From Pseudomonadota bacterium (GTDB lineage: Bacteria; Myxococcota_A; UBA796; UBA9615), in the NCBI GenBank assembly GCA_024229515.1, contig JAAESI010000112.1, positions 62,001 to 126,000 of the forward strand: a stretch of 64,000 nucleotides of DNA. The letters run 5' to 3'. Under the pieces are notes generated by a model. It did not search any database, had not been told where the DNA came from, and saw only the letters and a program-made list of their open reading frames with translations. Positions within the stretch are counted from its first letter, which is position 1. Each line of letters opens with the position of its first letter. The position numbers and the translations under genes were made by a program. Positions 54,879 to 64,000 of this stretch are shown in pieces.

Positions 54879-55715
54879 ATGCTGAAGATTCGACTTGAGA
54901 CGCTCACCGCTGCGCTGATGATGCTTGCGGGCCTTGCCTTTGTCGGTACCACGACCATGACCATGGGCTGCAGCCACAGCGACGACGACGACGCCACGTC
55001 GGACGACGACGACACGACCCCCGCGGACGATGACGACGACGACGACGACGATGACGCCACGGACGACGACGACGACGCTCCCGAGGGTCTGGAGACCTGC
55101 AACGAGACCGGCGGCCAGACGCTGGTCCAGAACGGCACGCTGACGTGCGGTGGCGACGAGGGTCTCGAGTGGGACTGGTACACCGTCAACGTCGAGGCCG
55201 GTGACTGCATCGACATCTTCTCCGACAACGACGCCGGCGCCGCCGACCTCCTCGCCCTGGCCGTGGACGCCGACCTCGAGACCGCCTACGGCCTCGCGGA
55301 CGACTACTCCCAGCTGGACGATGAGGCTCCGTGCACCGTGGACACGTGGAATGGCTTCGCCTGCCCCGCCGCGTCCGTGACCGCCGCGTCGGCTGGTGCC
55401 TTCCGCATCGCCATCGGCCAGTGGGGCGGCGACGGCTGCACCGAGGGTGCCGGCTACTCGATCAGCTTCGCGCTGAACGGTGTCGACCTCGAGGCCGCTC
55501 AGACGCACGACAACGCTTCGCTCGACGCCTTCTTCGCCGACCCGGGCACCCCCGGTGACGACGACGACAGCACCGGCGACGACGACGACGACGACAGCGC
55601 TGACGATGACGACAGCGCTGGCGACGACGACGACTCGAGCGCTGGTGACGACGACGACTCGAGCGCTGGTGACGACGACGACAGCGGCGACGACGACGAC
55701 TCGAGCGCCGAGTAG
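54879..55715 (+). CDS. Asp-rich lipoprotein, first of a tandem pair
   Basis: 278 residues. Signal ends at lipobox TMTMGCS, then DDDD-type repeats (54981-55080), a roughly 120-residue beta domain ([70 protein letters not shown]) with six conserved Cys, and a second acidic repeat tail (55557-55712). The core looks like a PPC-type beta-sandwich. The next gene encodes a paralogue with the same core. Envelope lipoprotein; acidic tracts may bind calcium. A GAGGAGG block at 54859 lies 13 bases before the start. Confidence 0.75.
   Translation: MLKIRLETLTAALMMLAGLAFVGTTTMTMGCSHSDDDDATSDDDDTTPADDDDDDDDDDATDDDDDAPEGLETCNETGGQTLVQNGTLTCGGDEGLEWDWYTVNVEAGDCIDIFSDNDAGAADLLALAVDADLETAYGLADDYSQLDDEAPCTVDTWNGFACPAASVTAASAGAFRIAIGQWGGDGCTEGAGYSISFALNGVDLEAAQTHDNASLDAFFADPGTPGDDDDSTGDDDDDDSADDDDSAGDDDDSSAGDDDDSSAGDDDDSGDDDDSSAE
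54981..55080 (+). repeat. Asp-codon-rich repeat after the lipobox
   Basis: GAC-rich low-complexity tract encoding DDDDAT-, DDDDTT- and longer Asp runs, directly following the lipidated Cys of the first tandem lipoprotein. Confidence 0.8.
55557..55712 (+). repeat. Asp-codon-rich C-terminal repeat
   Basis: GAC-rich repeats encoding units such as GDDDDSSA and ADDDDSA, forming the C-terminal tail of the first tandem lipoprotein. Near-identical units make this a hot spot for slippage. Confidence 0.8.
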
Positions 55716-55739
55716 TCAGACCCGAAGGGAGCAGGACTG

Positions 55740-58062
<2,323 letters not shown>

Positions 58063-58076
58063 TCCCCGGAGCACCA

Positions 58077-60107
58077 ATGCGCCTTCGCGCCTTCTTGCTC
58101 GCCGCCGCGCTGCTGGCCCTGTCCGCGTGCGGAGGCGGTTCGACCCCCACCGCAGCCCCCACCGACGCCCTCGGACAGCCTGGAACCTCCGGCGAGGTTG
58201 CCTCCGCGCTCGAGGACGAGGCGCTGGCGGGCCAGGCCATGGCCCTGCTGCGAGCCTCCACCTTCGGCGGAGACGCCGCCGCTCCCGCGGCCCTCGAAGC
58301 GCTCCCCGGACGACGCGTGTTCGCCTGCTCGTACCAGGAGGACCCGACTTCCGTGTGCGCCACCGGCGTCGGCGGGAACCTCGCGGAGTCCTTCGCCGCG
58401 GCCGGGACCGCGCTCAAGGCGGCCGGCGGGACCCGCATCGAGGCGGGGGACGCGCGGCTGAAGTTCGACGTCACGCTCCGCACCGAGGACCACACCTTCA
58501 AGCGCAAGATCGACAAGCCCAAGAAGCGTGACGTCGCGCTGTACGGCTACTGGATCGTGGACGCCAACGGCCAGGTCGGCTGGGTGCTCCCCAGCGAGCT
58601 GCTGGAGAAGGAGATCTTCAGCAACCGCAAGGGCCAGAAGGGCATCGCCCGCAAGAAGGTCGAGAAGCACGCCCGCAAGCGCAACCCGGACCTGGGCAGC
58701 CTGGACGAGGAGTTCGCCTACACCCGCTTCTGGACCATCCCGTGGGTGGAGAAGGACGGTGAGGGGGTCTTCCGGCTGTACCGCCTGCACCCCCACGAGT
58801 TCGCCAGCACCGACCCCGACGTGCTCCTGCAGCGCATCGTCTGGGCCCAGGACTACCTGATGTCCTCGGTCTCGGCCGACGGCAAGATTCGCTACACGTA
58901 CAAGACGGCCCGGGACCGCGACAGCAGCTCCTACAACCTGCTGCGCCACGGCGGCACGACCTACTCGATGCTGCAGGCCTACGACCGCACCCGGTACGAG
59001 CCGTACCTGAGGGCGTCGGAGCAGGCGTTCCAGTACCTCTTCAAGCACACGGACACCGACGAGCGGACCGGCCCCTTCCTGCCCAAGAGCCACGCCAGCC
59101 ACGGCACGAGCAAGTTCATCGTCAGCCCCGGCGGCAAGGTGAAGCTCGGGGGCGCGGGCCTCGCGCTGGTGATGATCGACCAGTACGTCGAGGCCACCGG
59201 GGACACGGAGAAGTACCGCACCGAAGCGGTGCAGTTCGCTCGGTTCCTCGCCGCTTCGCAGACGGAGACGGGCGAGTTCCTCTACTTCCCGCCGCGCACC
59301 CCCGGCGGTCCGCTGACCAGCACCGACGGCAGCGCCTACTACCCCGGCGAGGCCATCCTGGGCCTGATCCGGCTGTACTCCTGGGACAAGAACCCGCTCT
59401 GGCTGGAGACGGCGGTCCGGGCCGCGGACTGGCTCATCGACGTGCGCGACAAGGGCAAGGACGAGCGGCGGCTGGCCAACGATCACTGGCTGATGCTGGC
59501 CCTCAGCTACCTGTATCACTACACCCAGGATCAGCGGTACGTGGACCACTCCATGAACCTCTGCCGGGCGGTGGAGTACCAGTACAACAAGAACAAGCCG
59601 GCCTGGGAGAACGGGGCCTACCCGGACTTCCAGGGGGGCTACTACGACCCGCCCCGCAGCACGCCGGCGGCGACCCGCGGCGAGGGCCTCGGCGCGGTGC
59701 TGGACACCTGCGCGCTCGCGGGACGCGACGACTGCGATTGGATCGAGCACCTGCTGCAGGAGACCGTGCGCCACGAGATGCTCAGCCAGTACGACCCCGA
59801 CATGATGTTCTGGATTCGGAACCGCAAGAAGGCGTTCGGCGGCTGGAACGGCGGCCTGCTCGACATGGAGATCCGCAACGACTTCGTGCAGCACAACATG
59901 AGCTCGCTGATCGGGCTCGAGCGCCACATCCGACGCCAGAGCGGCACGGTGCTTCCCGGCGGACCGGGCTACACCGAGCGCGCGTTGGCGGGTGAGGTCG
60001 AGTGGTCGGGCGTGCCCAAGGAGCAGCTGGACGGCCTGCGGGCCGACACCGTGCGCTACCGGGGCAGCACCCGGTGGGAGACGGCGCCCGCCGCCCCCAA
60101 GGAGTGA
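58077..60107 (+). CDS. Lipoprotein with six-hairpin-like helical domain
   Basis: 676 residues. Lipobox ALLALSACG, Thr/Pro linker. Residues about 80-130 (FACSYQEDPTSVCATGVGGNLAESFAAAGTAL) form a small alpha/beta part; residues about 260-640 are paired helices (LLRHGGTTYSMLQAYDRTR, LGGAGLALVMIDQYVEATGD, YYPGEAILGLIRLYSWDKN, NDHWLMLALSYLYHYTQD, RGEGLGAVLDTC), the look of an alpha/alpha-toroid such as glycosidases or epimerases. Catalytic residues cannot be assigned. The gene sits 14 bases after thiC, with CGGAG before the ATG, so co-transcription is likely though not functionally obvious. Confidence 0.7.
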   Translation: MRLRAFLLAAALLALSACGGGSTPTAAPTDALGQPGTSGEVASALEDEALAGQAMALLRASTFGGDAAAPAALEALPGRRVFACSYQEDPTSVCATGVGGNLAESFAAAGTALKAAGGTRIEAGDARLKFDVTLRTEDHTFKRKIDKPKKRDVALYGYWIVDANGQVGWVLPSELLEKEIFSNRKGQKGIARKKVEKHARKRNPDLGSLDEEFAYTRFWTIPWVEKDGEGVFRLYRLHPHEFASTDPDVLLQRIVWAQDYLMSSVSADGKIRYTYKTARDRDSSSYNLLRHGGTTYSMLQAYDRTRYEPYLRASEQAFQYLFKHTDTDERTGPFLPKSHASHGTSKFIVSPGGKVKLGGAGLALVMIDQYVEATGDTEKYRTEAVQFARFLAASQTETGEFLYFPPRTPGGPLTSTDGSAYYPGEAILGLIRLYSWDKNPLWLETAVRAADWLIDVRDKGKDERRLANDHWLMLALSYLYHYTQDQRYVDHSMNLCRAVEYQYNKNKPAWENGAYPDFQGGYYDPPRSTPAATRGEGLGAVLDTCALAGRDDCDWIEHLLQETVRHEMLSQYDPDMMFWIRNRKKAFGGWNGGLLDMEIRNDFVQHNMSSLIGLERHIRRQSGTVLPGGPGYTERALAGEVEWSGVPKEQLDGLRADTVRYRGSTRWETAPAAPKE

Positions 60108-60111
60108 GTCG

Positions 60112-60142
60112 CCAGGACTGCTTCGGCGTTTCCTGTCCTTGG
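60112..60142. terminator. Possible hairpin between convergent genes
   Basis: CCAGGAC and GTCCTTGG (one bulged T) flank a 16-base loop in the 36-base gap between the lipoprotein and B-box genes. Weak; it could act in both directions. Confidence 0.28.
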
Positions 60143-60143
60143 T

Positions 60144-60662
60144 CTAGCCCAACTGAAGTTGCTTCGCGAGTCGGAACGCCATCAGCGCGACCGGCGCGGC
60201 CCCCATGCCGGCCATCATCAACGCGGCTGCGCCGGGGAAGACGCCCTCCACCGCCGAGCCCGGGCGGCCTTGTCGGGATCGACGGAATCCCCAGCCCGCG
60301 AAGCCCATCGCAGCTAGGCCGAAGCCCGCCGAGAATCCCCCCAGGATCGAGCCCGCCGCCGCCGCCTGGGTGGGCAGCGCTCCGCCCGCGGCGCCGATGA
60401 TCAGCAGCACCGCCGCGGCTCCGAACGAGAACAGCAGCCGCACCGCCCACCGGCCCCGCCGGATGCAGTCGCGGGCAGCCTTGCGCGCCTTCTCGGCGTC
60501 GCTCCAGGGCACCCCCTCGCGGAACAGCAGGCTCTTGCACTGCACGCAGATGTCGCCGCTGACGATGCATCCGGTGCAGACGAAGGTGCCGCACCGCGCA
60601 CAGGCCATCGCCGCCGGGCGATCGGCATGGTGAACGCATCGCGCGGCCGTTGGGTTCGTCAT
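60144..60662 (-). CDS. B-box-type zinc-finger membrane protein
   Basis: 172 residues from ATG 60662 (TTG 60677 possible). The N-terminus has a B-box-like zinc motif: CVHHADRPAAMACARCGTFVCTGCIVSGDICVQC (C-x2-H spacing then C-x2-C, C-x2-C, C-x2-C), followed by three or four hydrophobic helices (WAVRLLFSFGAAAVLLIIGAAGG, GFGLAAMGFAGWG, ALMMAGMGAAPVALMAF). Such B-box/transmembrane proteins are common in myxobacteria, of unknown role, perhaps protein-protein contacts at the membrane. Divergent from the gene at 60680 with only 17 bases between. Confidence 0.75.
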   Translation of the reverse strand: MTNPTAARCVHHADRPAAMACARCGTFVCTGCIVSGDICVQCKSLLFREGVPWSDAEKARKAARDCIRRGRWAVRLLFSFGAAAVLLIIGAAGGALPTQAAAAGSILGGFSAGFGLAAMGFAGWGFRRSRQGRPGSAVEGVFPGAAALMMAGMGAAPVALMAFRLAKQLQLG

Positions 60663-60679
60663 CCTGCTAGGTTCCAACG

Positions 60680-61312
60680 ATGGACTCCGCCCTTCTGCTG
60701 CGCAACCGGAGCGTCCACCGGGTCGTCGTTGGCGTCCCCGAGGGACACACCCACGTACGAGCCCGGATCGAGACCTCGTCCGGTGACGTCATTATGCTTC
60801 AGGAGGCGACTCTTGCCGCCCTCTGTCGCGCGTACGTCGATGTCACCACCCACCCCCGAAAGCACGCGGTCGAGCTCGTCTCGGCCTCGTTGACCGACGG
60901 CAAGGATGGCTTCGCGCAGTGGCAGCTCCTGGAAGCCGCGACGGCCGAGGAGCAGCTCCGGGCCGAGCTCGCGGCGCCCCCGCCGAGCGTGCCGGACGAT
61001 GCCGAGTCGGCGTTCGTGGAGACCCAGCCGGAGGTCGCCCCCCTGGGCCCCGACGGCACCACCAGCGACGGACCCCTGGGCCCCACCCCGCTGGCGTCTG
61101 CGCCGGGGGACGTGACCATGCCGGTGCCGCGCGAGCAGCTGCTCGGCCCCGAAGGGATGAAGACCGACCACGGCCGCCCCGAGGCCGACGATCTGGAGCT
61201 GGACGCCGCGGAAGCCGACGACGGCCCCGTTTTCGGCGACACCCCGACCCTCCACAGCAAGCCGCGCGCCAAGGCCAAGCGCCGCAAGTCCAAGGACCGT
61301 GGCAAGAAGTAG
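60680..61312 (+). CDS. Conserved-type hypothetical protein with Lys-rich tail
   Basis: 210 residues, no signal. The N-terminal 90 residues form a compact beta-rich domain (SVHRVVVGVPEGHTHVRARIETSSGDVIMLQEATLAALCRAYVDVTTHP, WQLLEAAT), followed by a disordered Pro/Asp/Glu region and a basic end (KPRAKAKRRKSKDRGKK). The split of folded domain, acidic linker and basic tail suggests contact with nucleic acid or the membrane surface, but no family was recognised. The last 14 bases overlap the phospholipase-like gene. Confidence 0.6.
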   Translation: MDSALLLRNRSVHRVVVGVPEGHTHVRARIETSSGDVIMLQEATLAALCRAYVDVTTHPRKHAVELVSASLTDGKDGFAQWQLLEAATAEEQLRAELAAPPPSVPDDAESAFVETQPEVAPLGPDGTTSDGPLGPTPLASAPGDVTMPVPREQLLGPEGMKTDHGRPEADDLELDAAEADDGPVFGDTPTLHSKPRAKAKRRKSKDRGKK

Positions 61313-62333
61313 CGCACTCCTGGGGATGCTCTTGCTGGTCGCGTGCGCCGCTCCGACGGAGCCGGAGCCGACCGGTTCGTCCACCGACCTCGTCTGTGAT
61401 CGGGGCTACGCCGGCGCGTTGACCCGGCTCGCCGAGGGGGCCGAGGACAAGCTCGACGTGGCCCAGTGGGAGCTGTTCGTCAGCTCGACGACCGATCGGG
61501 TGGTGGAAGACCTCGCGGCGGCGGCGGCGCGCGGGGTGCGCGTGCGGGTGCTGCTGGACGAGACCATCGACGACAACATCACCGCCATCGCCCGCCTCGA
61601 GGACCTCGGCATCGAAGCCCGCACCGACGGGTCGGAGTCGACCAAGCTCCACGTCAAGATGCTCATCGCCGACGACGGCGCCGCCGCCCTCGTCGGATCG
61701 ACCAACTGGTCCGCCTCGTCGATCGACATCAACCGCGAGTGCAACCTCCGCCTGGAGGGAGACGCGGCGCGGTACTTGGCCGGTTGGTACGACAGCCTGT
61801 GGGACGACCCGCACGGCCGGGACGCGCCCGCGATCGCCCAGCTGGCCGACGCCACCACCGTCGCGCTCGTGGACGACGACCTGCTGCCGGCGCTGGTGGA
61901 CCGCATCGACGCCGCCACCGAGCGCGTCGACTTCACGCTGTACGCGACCTACCTGCAGCCCACGAACCTGGACGCCCCCGCCATGCAGGTGTTCGGGGCG
62001 CTGGGGGACGCCGCCGGGCGCGGCGTGCCGGTTCGAGGGGTGGCGGACTGGTCGAACTGGAACGACACCAACAACGCCAGCAACACCGAGGCGGTCCAGT
62101 GGCTGCGCGACCGGGGGGTCGAGATCCGCTGGGATCGCACCTCCATCAACATGCACGCCAAGACCTTCGCCATCGACGACGTCGTCCAGATCCAGTCCGC
62201 CAACGTCTCCACCAGCGGCTTCGAGACGAACCGCGAAGGGGGTGCGTGGACGGCGGACCCCGACGTGCTGACGGACTTCGACGCCTGGTACGCCGGACTC
62301 TGGGGCGAGTCGACCGAGGAACCCCCGCTGTGA
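61299..62333 (+). CDS. Phospholipase-D-like lipoprotein
   Basis: 344 residues from GTG 61299. Lipobox LLLVACA. Two HKD-type motifs: LHVKMLIADDGAALVGSTNWS region (H-x-K-x4-D) near residue 113 and MHAKTFAIDDVVQIQSANVS near 287, each followed by the usual S/G-x-N strand. The two-motif arrangement forms one active site acting on phosphodiesters such as phospholipids, cardiolipin or nucleic acid. Envelope-anchored. Stop overlaps the next gene as GTGA. Confidence 0.87.
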   Translation: MARSSALLGMLLLVACAAPTEPEPTGSSTDLVCDRGYAGALTRLAEGAEDKLDVAQWELFVSSTTDRVVEDLAAAAARGVRVRVLLDETIDDNITAIARLEDLGIEARTDGSESTKLHVKMLIADDGAAALVGSTNWSASSIDINRECNLRLEGDAARYLAGWYDSLWDDPHGRDAPAIAQLADATTVALVDDDLLPALVDRIDAATERVDFTLYATYLQPTNLDAPAMQVFGALGDAAGRGVPVRGVADWSNWNDTNNASNTEAVQWLRDRGVEIRWDRTSINMHAKTFAIDDVVQIQSANVSTSGFETNREGGAWTADPDVLTDFDAWYAGLWGESTEEPPL

Positions 62334-64000
62334 ACCGATTCGCCCTGGCCCTGGTGCCGCTGCTGCTGACCTCGTGTGTCCGCTCCTACGACCCGATCGT
62401 GGTGCTGACACCGCCGGTGCCGGTGCAGGAGCGCTCCGGCTGGCTGATGAACCGCGCCCAGATCCACCAGTGGGACTGGGAGCTGGCGGAAGCGCAGGAC
62501 GCGCTCGCTGGCGCGCTCCGGGACGATCCCCACGAGGGCTACACGCACCAGCTGATCGGGGCGACGCTGGCCCACGGCTTCGGGCTCGGTGACGAGACCG
62601 TCGCGGTCTACGCCTACCTGGAGGAGGTGCAGCCGGAGGACCCCGCCCACGCCATGCACGGCGCGCTGGCGACGTTGGAGCTCCATCGCACCGACCGGTT
62701 CAGCGGTCCCACCGCCGGCTGGTTCGTCGAGCTTATGGCGGCGATGGAGGCGCTCGCGACCGACGAGAACGTGGACGAGCGCACCCGGTTCGAGGCCCTC
62801 ATCGCGCGTCGCAACCTGCTGTTCTTGATGAAGGACCCGGCCGCCGCCCGGGCCGAGGGGACCGCCGCTCACGAGCTCCTTCCCGACCGGCTCCAGGGGC
62901 GCATCACCGCGCTGGCGCAGGCACGACGAGACAAGGACCTGGCGCGTCAGGTGGAGCTCTGTGCCGAGATCATCAGGACGGACCCGTGGGCCGTGGAGGC
63001 CTGCAGCATCGCCGCGGTCGGCCAGCTGGAGGAGATCAACCCGCTGGTCGCGGTGATCGCTCCCGACGCGCCTCAGGACCGCGTCATCGCCAACGAGCTG
63101 CACAAGTACTACAAGCGGACCAAGCAGGATGAGCTCCGCACCGAGCTGGTCGCCGCCGTCCGCGCCGTCCAGCCCGACTTCGTGCCCGTGAACCCTTCCA
63201 AGTGGTACACGCGGAGCGCGTTCACCGGCAGCCAGCACTACGACCTGCTGCGCGGCTCCAACCAGTCGCTGGGCATCGAGAACCTGACCGACCGGATGGC
63301 CAAGCTCGACGAGCTCGCCGCGCTGGTCCCCGACCCGTTGGAGGCCGACCTCGGCGTGGAGCGGTGGTTCCGCGCGCGCTACGTCACCGCCGACAAGATG
63401 GGCGACGCAGCGGTCAAGCGGTCGGCCCTGGCCGGACTCTGCGAGGTCTCCGACGACCCCCGCTGGTGCCTGGAGCTGGCGGCCGCCGCCGATGGGGTCG
63501 AAGGGCTCGAGGCGGCGCAGAAGGCGCTCGAGCTCCTGGACGGTGAGCTCCAGTGGCGCCCCGCCCCAAGGGGCAAGGCGCGCTTCGACTTCACCCGGTG
63601 GGCCGAGCGGCAGATCACGGACGTAGCCGCAGCCCGGGCCCGCGAGGCGGAGCTGCTGCCGACCGTGCCGGACGCCTCCGCGTACGGCGGCACGATGCTG
63701 CCGCGCTGGCCCACCAGCCTGGACGACGGCGACGCCTGGACAGCGTTGGCGATCTCCGAGGGGCTGTCGGATGGACTCGCGGTGCACGCCGCCCTCCACG
63801 CCTTCGCCGTGACCGGAACCGCTCCCGAAGGCTGGTTCGAGTCCGTGCTTCCCCGGTTCGGCCGCCTCTTCCCGATGGTGACGGCCTCCGGCGTGCAGCC
63901 GGCGCAGGCGTTCGGCGCGGCCGCGGCAGCTCGCAAGGCCGCCCTGGATGCGGGCCCCGCGCCGGAGCGGGGAGCGCATCCGTTCGTGGGGAAGCCCGCC
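62330..64000 (+). CDS. TPR-like lipoprotein, 3' partial
   Basis: Open from GTG 62330 to the end of the window (557 codons, no stop). Signal with lipobox LLLTSC, then repeating helical pairs of TPR/Sel1 character (WDWELAEAQDALAGALRDDPHEGYTHQLIGATL, YLEEVQPEDPAHAMHGAL, CAEIIRTDPWAVEACSIAAVGQLEE). The later part contains LLPRW and WTALAISEGLSDGLAVHAALHAF, still helical. No catalytic motif seen before the window ends. Coupled by GTGA to the phospholipase-D-like gene, so the two may work together at the envelope. Confidence 0.75.
   Translation, partial: MNRFALALVPLLLTSCVRSYDPIVVLTPPVPVQERSGWLMNRAQIHQWDWELAEAQDALAGALRDDPHEGYTHQLIGATLAHGFGLGDETVAVYAYLEEVQPEDPAHAMHGALATLELHRTDRFSGPTAGWFVELMAAMEALATDENVDERTRFEALIARRNLLFLMKDPAAARAEGTAAHELLPDRLQGRITALAQARRDKDLARQVELCAEIIRTDPWAVEACSIAAVGQLEEINPLVAVIAPDAPQDRVIANELHKYYKRTKQDELRTELVAAVRAVQPDFVPVNPSKWYTRSAFTGSQHYDLLRGSNQSLGIENLTDRMAKLDELAALVPDPLEADLGVERWFRARYVTADKMGDAAVKRSALAGLCEVSDDPRWCLELAAAADGVEGLEAAQKALELLDGELQWRPAPRGKARFDFTRWAERQITDVAAARAREAELLPTVPDASAYGGTMLPRWPTSLDDGDAWTALAISEGLSDGLAVHAALHAFAVTGTAPEGWFESVLPRFGRLFPMVTASGVQPAQAFGAAAAARKAALDAGPAPERGAHPFVGKPA

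Overview
The window is about 70% GC, coding-dense and protein-only; I saw no rRNA, tRNA, CRISPR array, insertion sequence or prophage. The gene content points to a myxobacterium-like (former Deltaproteobacteria, Myxococcota-type) genome: many secreted lipoproteins, several FG-GAP/VCBS beta-propeller proteins, choice-of-anchor (HYDIN-like) domains, PATAN/DUF4388 and DUF2330 proteins, a Ser/Thr kinase, Asp-rich hexapeptide linkers, and three C-termini of the MYXO-CTERM type (Cys, hydrophobic helix, Arg cluster). The taxonomic call is inference from gene families only.

Layout. 1-2243: 5'-truncated FG-GAP protein running into a HYDIN-like protein in another frame. 2256-12355 (minus): gcvP, an FHA protein, a TonB-like protein, a GH15-like secreted glycosidase and an M1-peptidase-like protein without zinc ligands. 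12430-14630 (plus): an unknown protein, a MarR-type regulator and a small membrane protein. 14635-15390 (minus): SMI1/KNR4-like. 15508-20114 (plus): a coupled run of exported proteins, DUF547 and a PATAN protein. 20111-28088 (minus): beta-barrel protein, dapF-dapA-dapB, lipoprotein, Smr protein, a TIGR02147-type regulator joined in frame to a lipoprotein segment, then a cytochrome-b-like membrane protein and a ferredoxin/FAD oxidoreductase. 28203-36623 (plus): fbp, a Ser/Thr kinase running into an FG-GAP propeller protein, a polyprenyl synthase and a PAP2-diiron fusion. 36625-37243: a frameshifted membrane gene and a 4 x 53-bp tandem repeat. 37282-48597 (plus): lipoprotein hydrolase, TetR regulator, MNIO (DUF692) enzyme plus partner, CRTAC-like lipoprotein, an exported protein, ECF sigma factor, membrane regulator and a large M30-like lipoprotein without its HExxH. 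48658-54752: FG-GAP lipoprotein, DUF2330 protein, small lipoprotein, asparagine-synthase-like protein and threonine aldolase. 54879-64000: two tandem Asp-rich lipoproteins, thiC, a 6-hairpin-like lipoprotein, a B-box protein, an unknown, a phospholipase-D-like lipoprotein and a lipoprotein that runs off the end.

Genes are packed tightly. At least thirteen same-strand neighbours overlap by ATGA/GTGA or TGATG. Convergent genes end within a few bases of each other, and twice share one CTAG for both stops. Lysine/peptidoglycan precursor synthesis (dapF-A-B) is the clearest pathway unit. The most unusual units are the polyprenyl synthase plus PAP2-diiron fusion, the MNIO pair beside a TetR regulator, the kinase/propeller join, and two secreted metallopeptidase folds that have lost their metal ligands.

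Several reading frames are broken or joined oddly (about 1160, 21014, 22120, 22519, 30180, 30535 and 36835). One sits at a run of eight G, others sit in repeated FG-GAP or Asp-rich DNA. Assembly or sequencing error must be excluded before any of these joins is taken as biology.
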